This document shows, in pieces, positions 1 to 11,065 of a DNA stretch of 35,261 bases. Location: the NCBI GenBank assembly GCA_033557685.1, contig JAWQRN010000170.1:1-35261 (forward strand), read 5' to 3'. A program made the translations under genes and the position numbers. The notes under the pieces are model-generated. The model had not been told where the DNA came from. It did no database searches and worked only from the letters and a program-made list of their open reading frames with translations. The DNA is from Sperchopsis tessellata. Lineage: Eukaryota > Arthropoda > Insecta > Coleoptera > Hydrophilidae. Position 1 is the stretch's first letter. Each line of letters begins with the position of its first letter.

Positions 1-243
1 TTCATTAACAACATATTTTTTAAGAATGAACTAAACTCTAATCGAAAAAGTTGAAAATTGCATGTTTTAGGAGTGTTAATTTTTCACCATTTTTTTGCAC
101 ATTTTTTGCAATAAACAATATACTTTAGAGAAGAATATTATCCCGGAGTTTAGTTCATGTCCAGTATAATTGTGTTATTGAAAAACGCGTTTGAAATAAA
201 AGTTACCGAAAGGCTGTAATAAACGATATAAACTGCTTATCGG
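1..243. repeat. AT-rich flank with a 13-bp inverted repeat
   Basis: There is no coding signal here. A perfect 13-bp inverted repeat, ATGAACTAAACTC at 26-38 and GAGTTTAGTTCAT at 146-158, encloses about 107 bp. It lies just beyond the 3' end of the Mutator-like pseudogene, so it may be part of that element's terminal region. No matching copy was found on the far side of the pseudogene. Confidence 0.4.
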
Positions 244-1830
244 TTAATCAGCTATTCCAGCACCATACAGCAACCCTTCTTCTTCTTCATACGCATCATT
301 TTGAGCTTGCATCTCCTTTTTTCGAGCTTTCCGAGCTTCCTTGGTCTCCAAAGCGCTGCGTCTATTCTTTTGTTTCACACGCCGCCCATCCATTTGCTGT
401 GCGTTATTGAAGCTCTGCGAGCCAACTTCAATTTGCAGCTCGTTCATCAACATTAAAAGTGCCGAATTTGCTTCATTGAATAAGGCAACTGCAAAAAATG
501 CTGCAAGCTCAACTATTTTCAGGCCAGAATGTAGGTGCTTTGGTGCCAATTGCCAAACGGTCAAGTTGAAACTTTCATTAGCATTCTGCGAGTGATCGTC
601 TAAACATAAATCTTCATATATTGGAAGAATTTCTGAATGTTGGGGTGCAATGGAACAGGGTGCGCTCCAGGCTCCGTTTCAAGAGCTTTACTTGCTGACA
701 CTTGCACCAGCTGTCATCTCCCTCTGGACAGTTGTCATGTTGTGGATTGTCATCTGTGGATATCATATGCTGAAAAGTTGCCATTATGGCCTTCTTCATG
801 TCATCGACACTGTTCAGATTTCTGCGAATCGGTAAACCGTAATACGTGCTGAGCTTTTTCACCAAAGCTTCTGTCAATTTACCTTTTCCGCCTAGTTGTT
901 TAGCTTTCCTGATGTTTTGGAACCGAATTCCCATCCTTTTCTGAACATGGTCTATGCATTCACTCTTGAGAACTGTCATTTAATCACCGTAAGGAGTCAA
1001 ATTAAGAACTGCTGTGAATGTTTTCGAATCTCCATCGCCGATATAATTGGTGAATTTCACACCATATAGTTCCTCCGATCTCAAGGAAATCATTTTCATA
1101 GATTCCACTTTCATGCTTCCCGCAGAGCCTTCATGCATTTTTGCGTAATTTCCTTCGTCCTCTTTCCATGCTAGATACTCTGCTGAATCTTGCGATTTGT
1201 CCTTCCAAAATGTACATGATTAGCAATAACTATTTCGTACAACCAGATCGATGACTTTTCCGGAGTAATATCCTATGAGAGTTGTAATGCCAAATAATGA
1301 TTTGAATCCTCGTTACTTCCAAGTTCCATCACCTGATACTTTCAAATTCAGAACAGGTCTCTCACGTTTTTCGTTCTGTTTCTTTTCTTCTTCTACAGCT
1401 TTCTTACGGCAAAATTCGTACACTTTCTTTGCATCGATGTTAGTGCACATTTCACTGTAAGTGACATCTGCTATACCACTACCTATCTCCATGTAATTGC
1501 AGAATAAATTTAGTCCATGTCTGCCAATGCCTAAGAGTCGCATGACGAATACAATCCTACGATTTATCTCAAATCCAGTGTTGGCTAGAGGTCCTGAATT
1601 GATTTGTCTCTATCCACAGTTGCATTTGACATCGAGCTTGAAACCGAGGCCACTTAACCCAGTTTCTTGATATTTCACATCCTGCTTGCAATTTTGACCG
1701 ATAAGAATGTCCGACAAAGTAGTGAAGTCGTTCTGCGCTATTCTGTGTACCTTTCGGATACGATGACATTTTGACTTCAAACTTTCACACGCTAGGAAGC
1801 CCGAAGCTAAACTGACGCTAACCGACACTT
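244..1830 (-). pseudogene. Mutator-like (MULE) transposase pseudogene, arthropod family
   Basis: This is a decayed transposase read leftward from about 1830. Successive segments match the arthropod Mutator-like transposase family as I remember it. GLGFKLDVKCNCG lies near 1620-1660 and INSGPLANTGFEINRR just before 1543. RLLGIGRHGLNLFCNYME starts at 1540, and LKVSGDGTWK ends at 1316. NYIGDGDSKTF and ECIDHVQKRMG follow, then QNANESFN and TVWQLAPKHLHSGLKIVE, and the C-terminus LLYGAGIAD ends at the stop 244-246. Between 1612 and 980 the frame is continuous apart from four in-frame stops (1610-1612, 1313-1315, 1220-1222, 980-982). At least one frameshift and a short deletion fall between about 570 and 650. 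The N-terminus is too degraded to place a start. In the intact family this protein would be a DDE-type transposase; here it is certainly dead. The family assignment is from memory and was not searched. Confidence 0.8.
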
Positions 1831-3749
1831 TGTCGAAATGATGCCAACGCTTCTAGAACCTCCTACCCAAATCCTCTATTGTTAAAATTTACAATAGGCA
1901 AGTCCCTCTCCTCCTAATATCCCGTAGTACAGGGGTATTGAGCCAAGTGGATGAATAAGAGGGACTACCTGAGCGACTGCTCCGTTCTACCTGCTGAGCG
2001 CTCCATCACTAAACCGAGGGGCGTTCACTTTAGTGCTCATAACATCGGAACGAATCGTAATTTTGTTATAAAACTTGGAGGACATATTCTTGAATAGTTT
2101 TACTAACAATTTTTGACATTAAAAAAAATTCAATTTTTTTAACCGTCTAAACTAGGTTCCCCCCTTAAATAATCTGTTCAATGTATGTGATATTATTTCA
2201 TATTGGTATTTTGATATCTCGGTTATAGATTTGGGTAGGATGTTGCAATACCATTCTGAAGAGTGTCACTGGCACCCATCTTCTGTCAATTTTTTAAAAA
2301 TTTTTTTACATATTATTTTTAGAGCTTTTTTTTTTCATAGGTATTTACTAAACAGTATTAAACTATCTCGAATTTGGCTATTTTACCGTTTGACAGGAAT
2401 TTAATGACACTTTTAATTCGTTCAGAGCAATGTGCAATATGTTACCAAAATCCGATGTGTCAGAATCGGTATATTAGTTATTCTTAAAATAAGTATTATT
2501 AGATTCTATTTACCACGTATTAAATTTCGAAACATTTCTTAATCTAAGATGGATTCTTCTGTAGCACCTAAACCAGTACGTAGAATTAAGGGTTAAATAC
2601 AAAAGTTATTTAATTTAGTAATGGCTATAATGTAGAATTATTTTCATGTATACAAGGTTGTTCTGTTGACAATATTTTTTATTAGAACACCGTATATATT
2701 TTTAGAAAATATAATCCTCCCCTTTATTATTTATAGAACGGTGTTGTTTTTTTGAAAATATGTACATATATATGGTTTTAATAGTTTAATTTATGTAAAA
2801 TACATATTTTGCAAACCAATAATTTACTAGAGAAAATTTTCTTCCATTTATATTCTCATTACAACCCAAATACTTTTTAAATGTTCAATGAGGTACATGT
2901 TACCATAATGACAGACAAATGATTAAAAAACTAACCGACTTTTAATCCGAATATTTGTCTAAGCAAAACTTTTATAAAAAATACCATAGATTCATAAACT
3001 GTAGAATTCCTCGTTAAAATATGTTTGACTCTAATATTACAGACAGTCTCTCTTATTCTACAAGGTGATTGTAAATATTTTCAGATAAAGTGAAGTTATC
3101 AATTTTTTATCCACTTATTTTATTAGCATCCTTTGTATTATTATTTTTTGCATTTTCTGTAGTTAGAACTTACAATTCCACATAAAAGTATGCTTTAGCG
3201 ATAGTGGGATATTTAAATAAATTGTGTTAACTAAAACAGATGTGACCATAATTGTAATAAGTGGTGTTGCATGCATTAGCAATTTACTTTTAATATGTCT
3301 TGTAGAATACAACACACTTTTTTGGTTTTATGCATGGTAGCAAAATAGTTGCGTTTAAATTAAATAAAGGTATTCACTGAGGAATGTACTGAAATCAAAT
3401 AAAAACTATAAAAATATATGAATGTCACTATACAGAGTTTTTCACTGGAAAATTTAACACAAAAATTTCTAAGCCATACCATTTTCTAAAAAACCAAGTA
3501 ATAAGCTTTTTGACGAACAAAATGTAATTTAGTTATTTAATTTTTTATTCATATTTAAATAAGGTTTTCTAGTAGTTAATAAACTTAACTGTGATGTGCA
3601 ATTAACCAAAGCTCAGCTTTTGATGTGATGTTTTTTTAATCATTATTGCTATTTAAAATCAGATCATAGTAAGGAAATTTCGTTACGGGACAATCGGAAA
3701 CTAGGATATTTCCGTATTGTAGAGAATTATTAATAAGTTTGGAATTCTT
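1831..3749. other. Intergenic, AT-rich, no gene recognised
   Basis: Stops are dense in all frames and no exon-like stretch was seen. The 1860-2150 segment is less AT-rich than what follows. On the minus strand it has a tRNA A-box-like string, GCGCTCAGCAGGTAGA (1986-2001), without a matching B box. It may be the 5' part of the Mutator-like element or an unrelated repeat remnant. Confidence 0.5.
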
Positions 3750-4245
3750 GCTACACAAAGGATATAGAGCTGCTCGAAAGAGTACAACGAAGGGTATCCA
3801 AGATTCCACCTGAATTAAAACATCTTCCATATGAGGACAGATTGCTCCAACTTAGCTTGCCAACACAAAGGAGTAGAAGACAAAGAGAGGCTTTCAAGGT
3901 TATTTTTGGTCATTATACAACAGATGTATCAATTTTCTACTTCAGAAACCTCAATGTCAAGGTCATATAATGAAACTAAGCAAGGAAAAGTGTGCCAAAT
4001 TGGTCTGAAAGAACTTTCTCACTAACAGAGTTGTTTATTTATGGAACAACCTAAGGAATGACACTGTTACCGCGACAAGCAGAAATGGTTTTAAGAATCG
4101 GCTGAATGAAGATTTGGAATATGCTAACTCTTGCTTGATCCACTATTTGTGATGTTTGTGTGCATCTTGCAAACTTAAGATCAAACTAAGCAGTCTCATA
4201 GGCACTAGTCGCCTACTGCTCTGTGATAATAATAATAAAATAATA
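3750..4245 (+). mobile_element. CR1-like LINE, 3' end fragment
   Basis: The plus strand reads IELLERVQRRVSKIPPEL and then LKHLPYEDRLLQLSLPTQR at about 3768-3865. This is the region after the reverse transcriptase domain of CR1-like LINEs. The reading frame is lost near 3970 and resumes in another frame with FLTNRVVYLWNNLRNDTV and FKNRLNEDLEY (about 4016-4122), ending at TGA near 4150. A short 3' UTR follows and ends in a GATAATAATAATAA tail (4224-4237), typical of LINEs that terminate in short tandem repeats. The copy is 5'-truncated and frame-disrupted, so it is inert. The exact clade (CR1, L2 or jockey) is not settled by eye. Confidence 0.75.
4189..4220 (+). other. Predicted stem-loop at the LINE 3' end
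   Basis: TAGGC (4199-4203) pairs with GCCTA (4211-4215) around a 7-nt loop. AGCAG (4189-4193) pairs with CTGCT (4216-4220) below a bulge on the 5' side. The structure ends a few bases before the 3' simple-repeat tail. That is where CR1/L2-type elements carry the hairpin recognised by their own reverse transcriptase. Confidence 0.5.
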
Positions 4246-4739
4246 TAAATGTCATTTTAAAAAATAAATATCAAATTACATCCACACATAATCACATCTA
4301 TGAAAAATAAGAAAAAACTCAGCAATAATCTGAATTATGTATATAATGAGCATAAACAGAATGCAGATATTACAAAACAATATTGGTAATATGAAAATCG
4401 AACATTAAGCTTGACTGACTGCATACCTTGATGGGCAGTGAAAAAAAAACAAGGTAATAAAATTCGTAACTGAACATAATCAGTTTTCTACAGCTGCTAT
4501 AGTGGAAATAAGGGGTGTTGAATTTCATTAAAGTGAAATCAGTATCAACACATGATGCACCTTATAATATTATATCCAGTGAAGCAATAAATTTAAGTGA
4601 ATCTAAAATGCTCAGCATAGTTATATTATTCCGTAATAATATAAAGAGTTTAAATGTGGCCCAAAATATCTACAATATGATAGTGGAGAGAATTAATAAT
4701 AAATATAATTGTAATATTTGCTACAGCTGTTGGCCTTAA
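4246..4739. other. AT-rich spacer, no gene recognised
   Basis: The open frames are short and do not resemble a known family. The string GGGCAGTGAAAA near 4434 could be a badly decayed outer end of the Tigger-like element to the right. It lacks a flanking TA, so the link is weak. Confidence 0.4.
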
Positions 4740-5430
4740 TAATATTAAGAATTCTACAAATTATCCAGCTCACTTTTCTACATTATCTGATCACCCTCGT
4801 CTTCTTCCAGCCAATATAATATTTCATCTTCAGTTGCATCATTTCCACTAGCATTCATCATGGTTTTAACCTATGGGAACTATCAGCGGTCACAGAAAGT
4901 AGTGCCGAAATTTTCTCGTTGTCTAATTTACTGCCAGAAACGTATCTTTCTGTTATTGGTGTTTGTGCTTTTTGTAGTAGTGAACACCAAAATAATCCAG
5001 TCTTATCTGCATTGTAAATTTGATGTTTCCAAAAAATTTACTTTTCTATTAATTTTGATAACTTTTGACAAAACGATGCAATTTCTTTCGTTGGCGCACA
5101 GACTGCTTCACCGTATGAACTTCTGTTCATATTCCTGTGACGTTTTCGGAAACTCCAAAGCCACCCATTGCTAATTTTTTTGTTAATCTTCATATGTTTA
5201 GCTAGCTTCTATACATCATTTGTAAACACCAAAAGAACATTGTTGCATATACCACTTTATCACAGCCTCTTTTTGGGCCAATTTTCAGCATCCACATCAC
5301 AAGACAAAACAAATTTTTGTAACTTTTCTTACGCTTCGACACCATATTCCTCATAAACTCACGCCACATATACACCCGATTCTAATTTTACAGTGAGTAC
5401 CTAATTTTTGTTTAACACTCAAGTTTATGC
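4740..5430 (-). pseudogene. Tigger/pogo (jerky-like) transposase remnant
   Basis: Read leftward, the segment carries KLAKHMKINKK then ISNGWLWSFRKRH (about 5105-5215), the CENP-B-type DNA-binding region. QIYNADKTGLFWCSL and SALLSVTADSSHRLKP follow (about 4860-5025), the start of the DDE_1 catalytic domain. In the usual sequence NADETGLFW the Asp is a catalytic residue; here it is kept but the next residue is Lys. Directly after HRLKP the sequence jumps to NASGNDATEDEILYWLEEDE (about 4790-4860), which resembles the acidic C-terminal region. The remaining catalytic acidic residues are therefore deleted. Several stops and frame changes are present. In intact relatives this protein cuts and pastes pogo-type elements at TA sites. 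Confidence 0.75.
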
Positions 5431-5901
5431 ATTTCTTTTAAAATGTAAGTAGGGTTAAACAGAAATTATTATGTATTCGACTTTGATGACAGCGCAACTG
5501 AAAAAAAGTGAAATTATGTAGGCCTCTAACAAATAGGTAATTCAAATAATAAACAAAACATAATTGATCTTGGTCCCAAAAATACAGGCCAAATAAAAAA
5601 CTTTTATTGTCATTTATTTGTACGTCTGCTACATTTCTAGCTAGGGTGGTCATTTGATACTAATATAATGTCTTGTCAGTATTTCACACCTACATTCGAT
5701 GCAAGGAAATAATAGCTGGGCACATATTGTTCCGTCGGTGCTCTGAATTGTATGTCCTTTTGTTTATGATAGCATGTCATAAATAGTGTCTTTTTGGTGA
5801 AATTACTACCGTGTATTTGATCTTGATTAAAACCATTTTAAAATTAACGGGGTGTTAATTTTCACACATGATAGGGACTGGACATTTTGTCTGTGAAATC
5901 T

Positions 5902-5945
5902 GAAGTCCATTAAAGCGAGGTTCGGAAAATCGAGGGTTCACTGTA
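5902..5945 (-). repeat. Terminal inverted repeat of the Tigger-like element with TA
   Basis: Read on the minus strand from 5943 the sequence begins CAGTGAACCCTCGATTTTCC and continues GAACCTCG. This is the characteristic outer end of pogo/Tigger elements, which start CAGTG and insert at TA. TA follows at 5944-5945. It lies upstream of the transposase remnant, as a 5' terminal repeat should. The partner repeat at the other end was not found with confidence. Confidence 0.7.
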
Positions 5946-6564
5946 ATAATATTTGTAAATTGATAGTTTATCATATTAAAAATTATTGATTAATATTTTA
6001 CACGTGCAGTAAAAAAAGATTTCCAGCAATAAATCTCTTAAAATGAATTACAGGACCCCTTGCTAAAATGTTAATTGCAGAATTTCACAATCTATGGTTG
6101 TATGCTTTATTGAAATTTAGATTTCTGTTTGAGTACTGTCAAATTGTAGAAATTACATGGTTAACTAAAATTTTGGTTGTGCTTGATATTCATTTAAATG
6201 ATTATTTTACATTAATTATACAAATTCTTGATGTTATAAACCATCAAATATAAAAAAAAATAAGTTAAGTTAAACTTTCTCAACAATATCTAAAAATTTG
6301 ATTCCATAACACAAAAATTTTATTTGGTTTTTTTAATTAATTCAAATATATATAGTTGTTTCTTTTCCAAGTGAAAAACTTGATTTCAGTGTATAACTTT
6401 ACTGGATAACTGAAATATTTTAAAAACGAATAAATTTTTATAACAAGGGAATCTAGAATAATTATCCATTTAGCTATAAAAGAAGAAGTAACATGCAAGA
6501 TTTACCACAGCCTCAATCATTTTGATGTAGTCTACCTTGTATTCATTAGTACTGTGGATCTATG
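5946..6564. other. AT-rich spacer, no gene recognised
   Basis: The longest open stretch (61 codons at 6068-6253) has the composition of random AT-rich DNA and no family motif. Confidence 0.5.
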
Positions 6565-6566
6565 TA

Positions 6567-7110
6567 CAGGTGTCTCAATCTTATTCTTGCAAACTTCTAA
6601 AATTAATAGAACACCTCAAAATAATCCAAAAAATCTTAATAAACGTATATCAAAAACTGAAAAATCAAAAACTATAAATTCAAATAATTTTACAAGGCAA
6701 TATATTTTGGTTTTAAATTTTGATTGTGAGTATAGCTTTATGAAGTCTTTTCAAAATACATTGTTTATCTTGAAAATTATATTCATGTTGATGTTTTTTA
6801 GGGGGCTAGATACAGAAAAGATTTTAAACATACTAAGAAATCTATAACAGCTCACTGACGTGCCACAAAAAAGTTTGGGAAGAAAAAATGATAAATTTAC
6901 TTCCCCATAAAAGATCACCTGTATAAAATTTTCATTAAAAATACTGTCATTTTAAAAAGTTTCTAAAGCTATACTGACAATCAAAATTTAATTCAAAAAT
7001 CTATTACTATGGTAAAATTATAAAATGAATTTGAATTTTATGCCCCACTATGCATTTAAGACTTATTCTATTCTTTTTCGAAGTTTGCATGCATAAGATT
7101 AAGACACCTG
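6567..7110. mobile_element. Foldback-type MITE with long inverted arms and TA duplication
   Basis: The outer ends CAGGTGTCTCAATCTTAT (from 6567) and, on the other strand, CAGGTGTCTTAATCTTAT (from 7110) are inverted copies. Each is bounded by TA (6565-6566 and 7111-7112). The match continues through GCAAACTTC and AATAGAA. It reappears further in as AAATTTTGATTGT followed by AGTATAGCTTTA, so each arm is roughly 200-230 bp of imperfect inverted repeat around a short centre. The open frame at 6554-6847 lies largely in the left arm and is not a gene. CAGGTG ends and a TA duplication suggest mobilisation by a Tc1/mariner-type transposase. Confidence 0.75.
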
Positions 7111-7112
7111 TA

Positions 7113-7804
7113 TAATTTTATATTTCATGGCAGCGAACACCAACTCAGATTAGGCAGCAACAATTTAAAATAACCTGCAATGAAAATATTGCTTCAACCA
7201 GAGAGGAATCAGATAAAGGCCTCACAGACCACTACTATTCAACAACAATAAGTAAAACCATCTTAAATAGATGATTAACTTGCCAGTGTCCAGTTGATTA
7301 CTACTTTGGAAAGTTAGGCAAAGTAGTTTGAACATTGTCTCCAAAGCTTTATAAGTACCCTAACAAATGCAGAGAAGGAATATGCTGGAGTGCCAGTACA
7401 AAACTTTTGTGTGGAAAAGATACAAGCCAAAATACCTTTTATTCCGCATTACCATGACAACTAGAAAACAAGAGGTGTTTTATTCTGGTCCATGCAGCAT
7501 GAATAGTGCAGAATGTGCTCAACTTTTCGTAATAAAATCTTCCAATCATGCCATTGCTTATCACATTCATGCTTACGTCATAGTTTCTCACAAGTTATAA
7601 AGTTGTAGAAGTATGTTTGTAGTATAGAATCACTTCAATGGTATCTATGACAAAAGCTAGCTACCAAGAATCATATGTACAACTTTGATAAGAAGTTAAT
7701 CATCACTTTTCGAGAATATGAGATTTACACCTTTTGGCTAAAGAAATAATTATTTTAGTTTCCTTCTTGCTATGAATATATTTTAAGATTATTGTTCTTT
7801 CTAG
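7113..7804. other. Spacer, no gene recognised
   Basis: A plus-strand open frame at 7367-7600 (about 77 codons) has mixed codon use but no recognisable motif or splice context. It is not annotated as a gene. The last 20 bases form a good polypyrimidine-rich acceptor for the candidate exon that follows. Confidence 0.4.
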
Positions 7805-7905
7805 CTGGTAGTCCGAAGCCATGGTTGGGCTTAGAACATGTGAATAAGGCACCGAAACGAGCCCGTTTCAACTATTTAGAAAAAGCAATCAAGATCTATA
7901 ATTGA
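7805..7905 (+). CDS. Candidate 3'-terminal coding exon, unknown protein
   Basis: A strong acceptor (TTGTTCTTTCTAG, ending 7804) is followed by an open frame entered in phase 2. It encodes 32 residues, beginning GSPKPWLGLEHVNKAPKR and ending FNYLEKAIKIYN, with TGA at 7903-7905. The residue mix (Trp, Pro, Lys/Arg-rich, ordered hydrophobics) looks more like protein than the surrounding AT-rich frames. No in-window upstream exon with a good donor was recognised, so its gene is unknown and it could be a fossil. If real, the 3' UTR runs to the AATAAA at 8513-8518. I do not recognise the protein family. Confidence 0.3.
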
Positions 7906-8512
7906 GACTGAAGAGCTTTTATAATGACCTGTGTTTCGCGGCTTTCAGTATTTGCAACTGCTGACTTTGCATTTTCCCATCTAATACTTGCAAAATCTGT
8001 GCTTTTCCTAAATATTTTTATCGAAAAAAAAAACTAAGTACTTTACGAAAAGGGCAGCATTTTTTTTTTGCTGTTTCGGAAAATTTATTTCAAAGGAAAT
8101 ATCTGCTGTGCAACACCATTGTAAATATTATATATTATTAATTTCAGCAATGTATGTCTATTTAGCGAGGTGAACCACTCACAGCATTGTGTAATTTGAA
8201 TTCATTTGTTAATAATACTTAATTTTAATTTATGTTAGTCACTTTTAATTTTATATCTACCACATTATTGGAAAATATGTGTATGATTTTTTTTTCTTGT
8301 TTTAAATATATGTTGCCAAATTTTATCTAGCTGTTTTTTATTGTGTACTTGGTTTTTTTTTTACTAAAGGATGATTTCACCTTAACAACCTCCAATATCA
8401 ATAGAAAAAAATAATATGTTTAACTAGGTGCATACCATTTCAACGTTACATAATCTTGGGTGTTAAATTTATAACTTTAGTGAAGGTTTATAATTTGTGC
8501 ACTGTTTGCAGA

Positions 8513-8518
8513 AATAAA
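8513..8518 (+). terminator. Polyadenylation signal AATAAA for the candidate exon
   Basis: This is the first AATAAA seen downstream of the candidate terminal exon. It is followed about 25-30 bases later by a GT-rich stretch (GTGACACGTGTATTT), as expected for a cleavage region. It depends on the exon at 7805 being real. Confidence 0.3.
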
Positions 8519-10916
8519 TGATTTATATACAAAAAGAAAGTGACACGTGTATTTATAAAAAAAATTAAGAAAAATAAATTTGGTGAAATCTACCCGTAGT
8601 AAATAATGCATTATAAAAAAACTGCTTGTCACATAAATCTAATAAATTTTATGTAAATATTCTACTATTTTAAAAAATCATTTACACATAATAAACATGT
8701 TAAAAGACTTACAAGAAGATAATAGAGAGTTTGAGCTCACTCTGGAAAACGGATCAACGATATAAGCTAATTAGACCGTAGTACATTTTCAAATGCCACT
8801 GACAGATTTATCTATCTCATTCATGAGTACTTTTAATCCAAATGTCAAGATCTGTGTTAGATAAAGTCTTGAAAAGCAAAAGTTATTGGGTCTATTTAGA
8901 CTATTTAAAAACAAGAGCAAAGGCGCAGCATAAATTCTTTTAAGAAGATTTGATGAATAATGTCGGACCAAATGAAATTTGTGTAGGATTGGATTAGTAG
9001 ATTAATTTAGAATGCATTTTTTTAGTTTACCAACAAATTTTGTTGGGGATGTTCTAAAATTAAATTTGTTAAGTATTATTAAAATTAAATAAAACGATAC
9101 AATTTTACATACTTTTCTGTATTGCCTGCGAAGTTAAATAACCAAACTAAATAAATCAAAAAAAAAAAATTTGATTTTATGCTAACTTTGTCTTAATTTA
9201 CAGTTCTCATTTATTAACGTTTTTATGAAACATGCAATTAAATTGGCTTTATCAACACTTGAACCCTTGTTTGCGTTTGTTGTTGGAGTTACATTGTATT
9301 ACAGTTATCGTTTACTTATTATAGGAAACGTGCTCAAAGTCTCTATTATTATCATGGATGGTTTACGCACTTTTGAGGTGAATTGATTTGAGGTTAGTTT
9401 ATAGATTTTTTCAGTTATAAACACTGCAGCTATAGTGTTTGTTGTGTGACTTACCGATGATTTTAATTTTATTGGTAAAGTACGGCAGTTTCTGAAAAGC
9501 AGTCTAAAGTGTGCATGTTAAAATAATTTTGGTTTTTTAAAAATACCGTACATTGTATGACACACAACACGTGTTAGAATAGAGCATAGTTCTCATATTG
9601 GACTTCTAAGTTTTTGCATTGCGATATTCTGTCTTTATATGTATTCTTAGTACTTACATGTTTTTTACCTTAAAAGAAAGTTAGATGTTATGTTTTGTGA
9701 AGACTCAGATGAGTTTCTTGTTATTTAATAAATAAATACTATTTGTGAATATTTACGTAAAAATGGTTACCAATTATTCAAAAATTTAACTTTTATCTTT
9801 AGCTTGACGAACCTAATGAAGATATAAAACATTTTAATAGAAACACTAATTTTTTATTATAATTATCTATTATGATTGTTGCCTGAATACAATTTGGAAA
9901 TTATGCTTTATTTCTCAAGTCATCTGCTTATAAAAGCGTCACAATTTGCGGTAGTTTTAAAAATGTTAAATTTTGTAGTATTTGTTTGTGGTGTATAATA
10001 CTAATAATTCGCTACATACTCATTATAAATTTTTGTTCATTGCATCCACATAATATTAGTATATAAAATTAAAATCCATTGACATATAACGTCGACATAT
10101 TGTTTACAAAAATTATTTATTAAATTATATCTTATTTTTAATTAACATATAAACAAACTGTAACAATTTCTTAAGTTTGATTGATGAATAAATTTTATTG
10201 TAACATCTGTAAAAACAATAATTTGGATATATCCTACATTATTTATCAGTGTATTCTTTTGTAGCTTGAACTTGTTTTTTTAATGTTTTTTTTTTTTTTT
10301 TTAATTAAAATTGAATTAAATATTTTTGTTCTTCTGTATATTTACTACAACTTAAGTAATTGCAATGTGTTTATAATCAAGATCTATAATTCTTAAAGAA
10401 AATTTTTTTTACCATACTTTTTGTTTTCTGAATACTTGAGATGTATTCTCGTTTCATTTTTACATAAAGAGATGTCTTATTTTTAAAATTTCGTATAATT
10501 CAAATGATTTAATTATTGACTCTAGCCACATACTGGTCTTTAGATTTATAGAGATAGGAAGCCGTCTTTTGGGAGTTGTTAAATGGTAGGTCCCATGCAC
10601 ATTTTAGTTAATTTTCCTTGTAGCACTGGATGCTACAAAACAATGGTATTAAATTAGTCTCTCTAGCAAAGTCTATGCCTATGTAAGTATCTAACATACA
10701 GATCGCTTGCCAGCAATTTGCTTATAGAAAACTCGGTGATCGTATTATTTCCTATGCTCGTAGTGCGATACGGAATACAGCTGGCGTTATATAGTTCTGT
10801 ATACATAATCACAGTAGCAAGCAGAAAACAATTAAATTGTTTACAAATTAAATCTGCTCACTAAATATTTAACAAATTAATTGGAAGGTTATTATATTGA
10901 ACCATATACAAATTAT
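8519..10916. other. Long AT-rich region, no gene recognised
   Basis: There are many homopolymer A and T runs (for example a T run near 10284-10302) and frequent stops in all frames. The 60-codon minus-strand frame at 8789-8971 has no family motif. A short acceptor-plus-frame near 9325-9380 is too short to call an exon. Confidence 0.5.
10618..10638. repeat. 8-bp perfect hairpin
   Basis: TTGTAGCA (10618-10625) and TGCTACAA (10631-10638) flank the 5-nt loop CTGGA. A related string, GCACTGGATGTAACAAAA, occurs at about 14903-14920 without the perfect stem. The two may be copies of one old repeat. Confidence 0.35.
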
Positions 10917-11065
10917 AAGAAATAATAGACTTGGTTCAAAAATTAATAATTTTTTTTATTAAATATCGTTTTCTGATTTTACACCTTCATCAGTTATTAA
11001 ATTTCAATTTTGATATGTCAAATATACTCATATTTGATAAATCGTAAATTTCCATGTAGTCGTAA
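10917..11065 (+). repeat. Dispersed repeat, same family as the intron 5 hairpin
   Basis: AAATAATAGACTTGGTTC and, further on, CATCAGTTATTAAATTT occur in the same order as AAATAATAGTCTTGGTCC and CATCAGGTATTAAATTT at 26241-26330. The outer AATTATAAG also matches. This copy has only one arm plus a small hairpin (TCAAATA and TATTTGA near 11018-11037). It appears to be a broken member of the family. Confidence 0.55.

Noticed and set aside
92..100. Mutator-like element terminal repeat pairing 1-40 with 2100-2160
   Set aside because: Only scattered matches in AT-rich sequence, with no clear border or target duplication.
1981..2045. tRNA or tRNA-derived SINE on the minus strand, from an A-box-like GCGCTCAGCAGGTAGA
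   Set aside because: No B box (GGTTCGA-TCC) at the right distance and no cloverleaf pairing that I could draw.
4860..5356. Plus-strand open frames of 104 and 62 codons
   Set aside because: They are antisense to the Tigger-like transposase remnant, whose motifs are recognisable on the minus strand.
6554..6847. 97-codon open frame as a gene
   Set aside because: It lies largely in the left arm of the foldback element. Codon use is that of AT-rich non-coding DNA, and the inverted copy explains the sequence.
9325..9380. Short exon after TTATTATAG near 9323, ending before GTGAAT
   Set aside because: Too short, no family motif and no second exon. Such signals arise by chance in AT-rich DNA.
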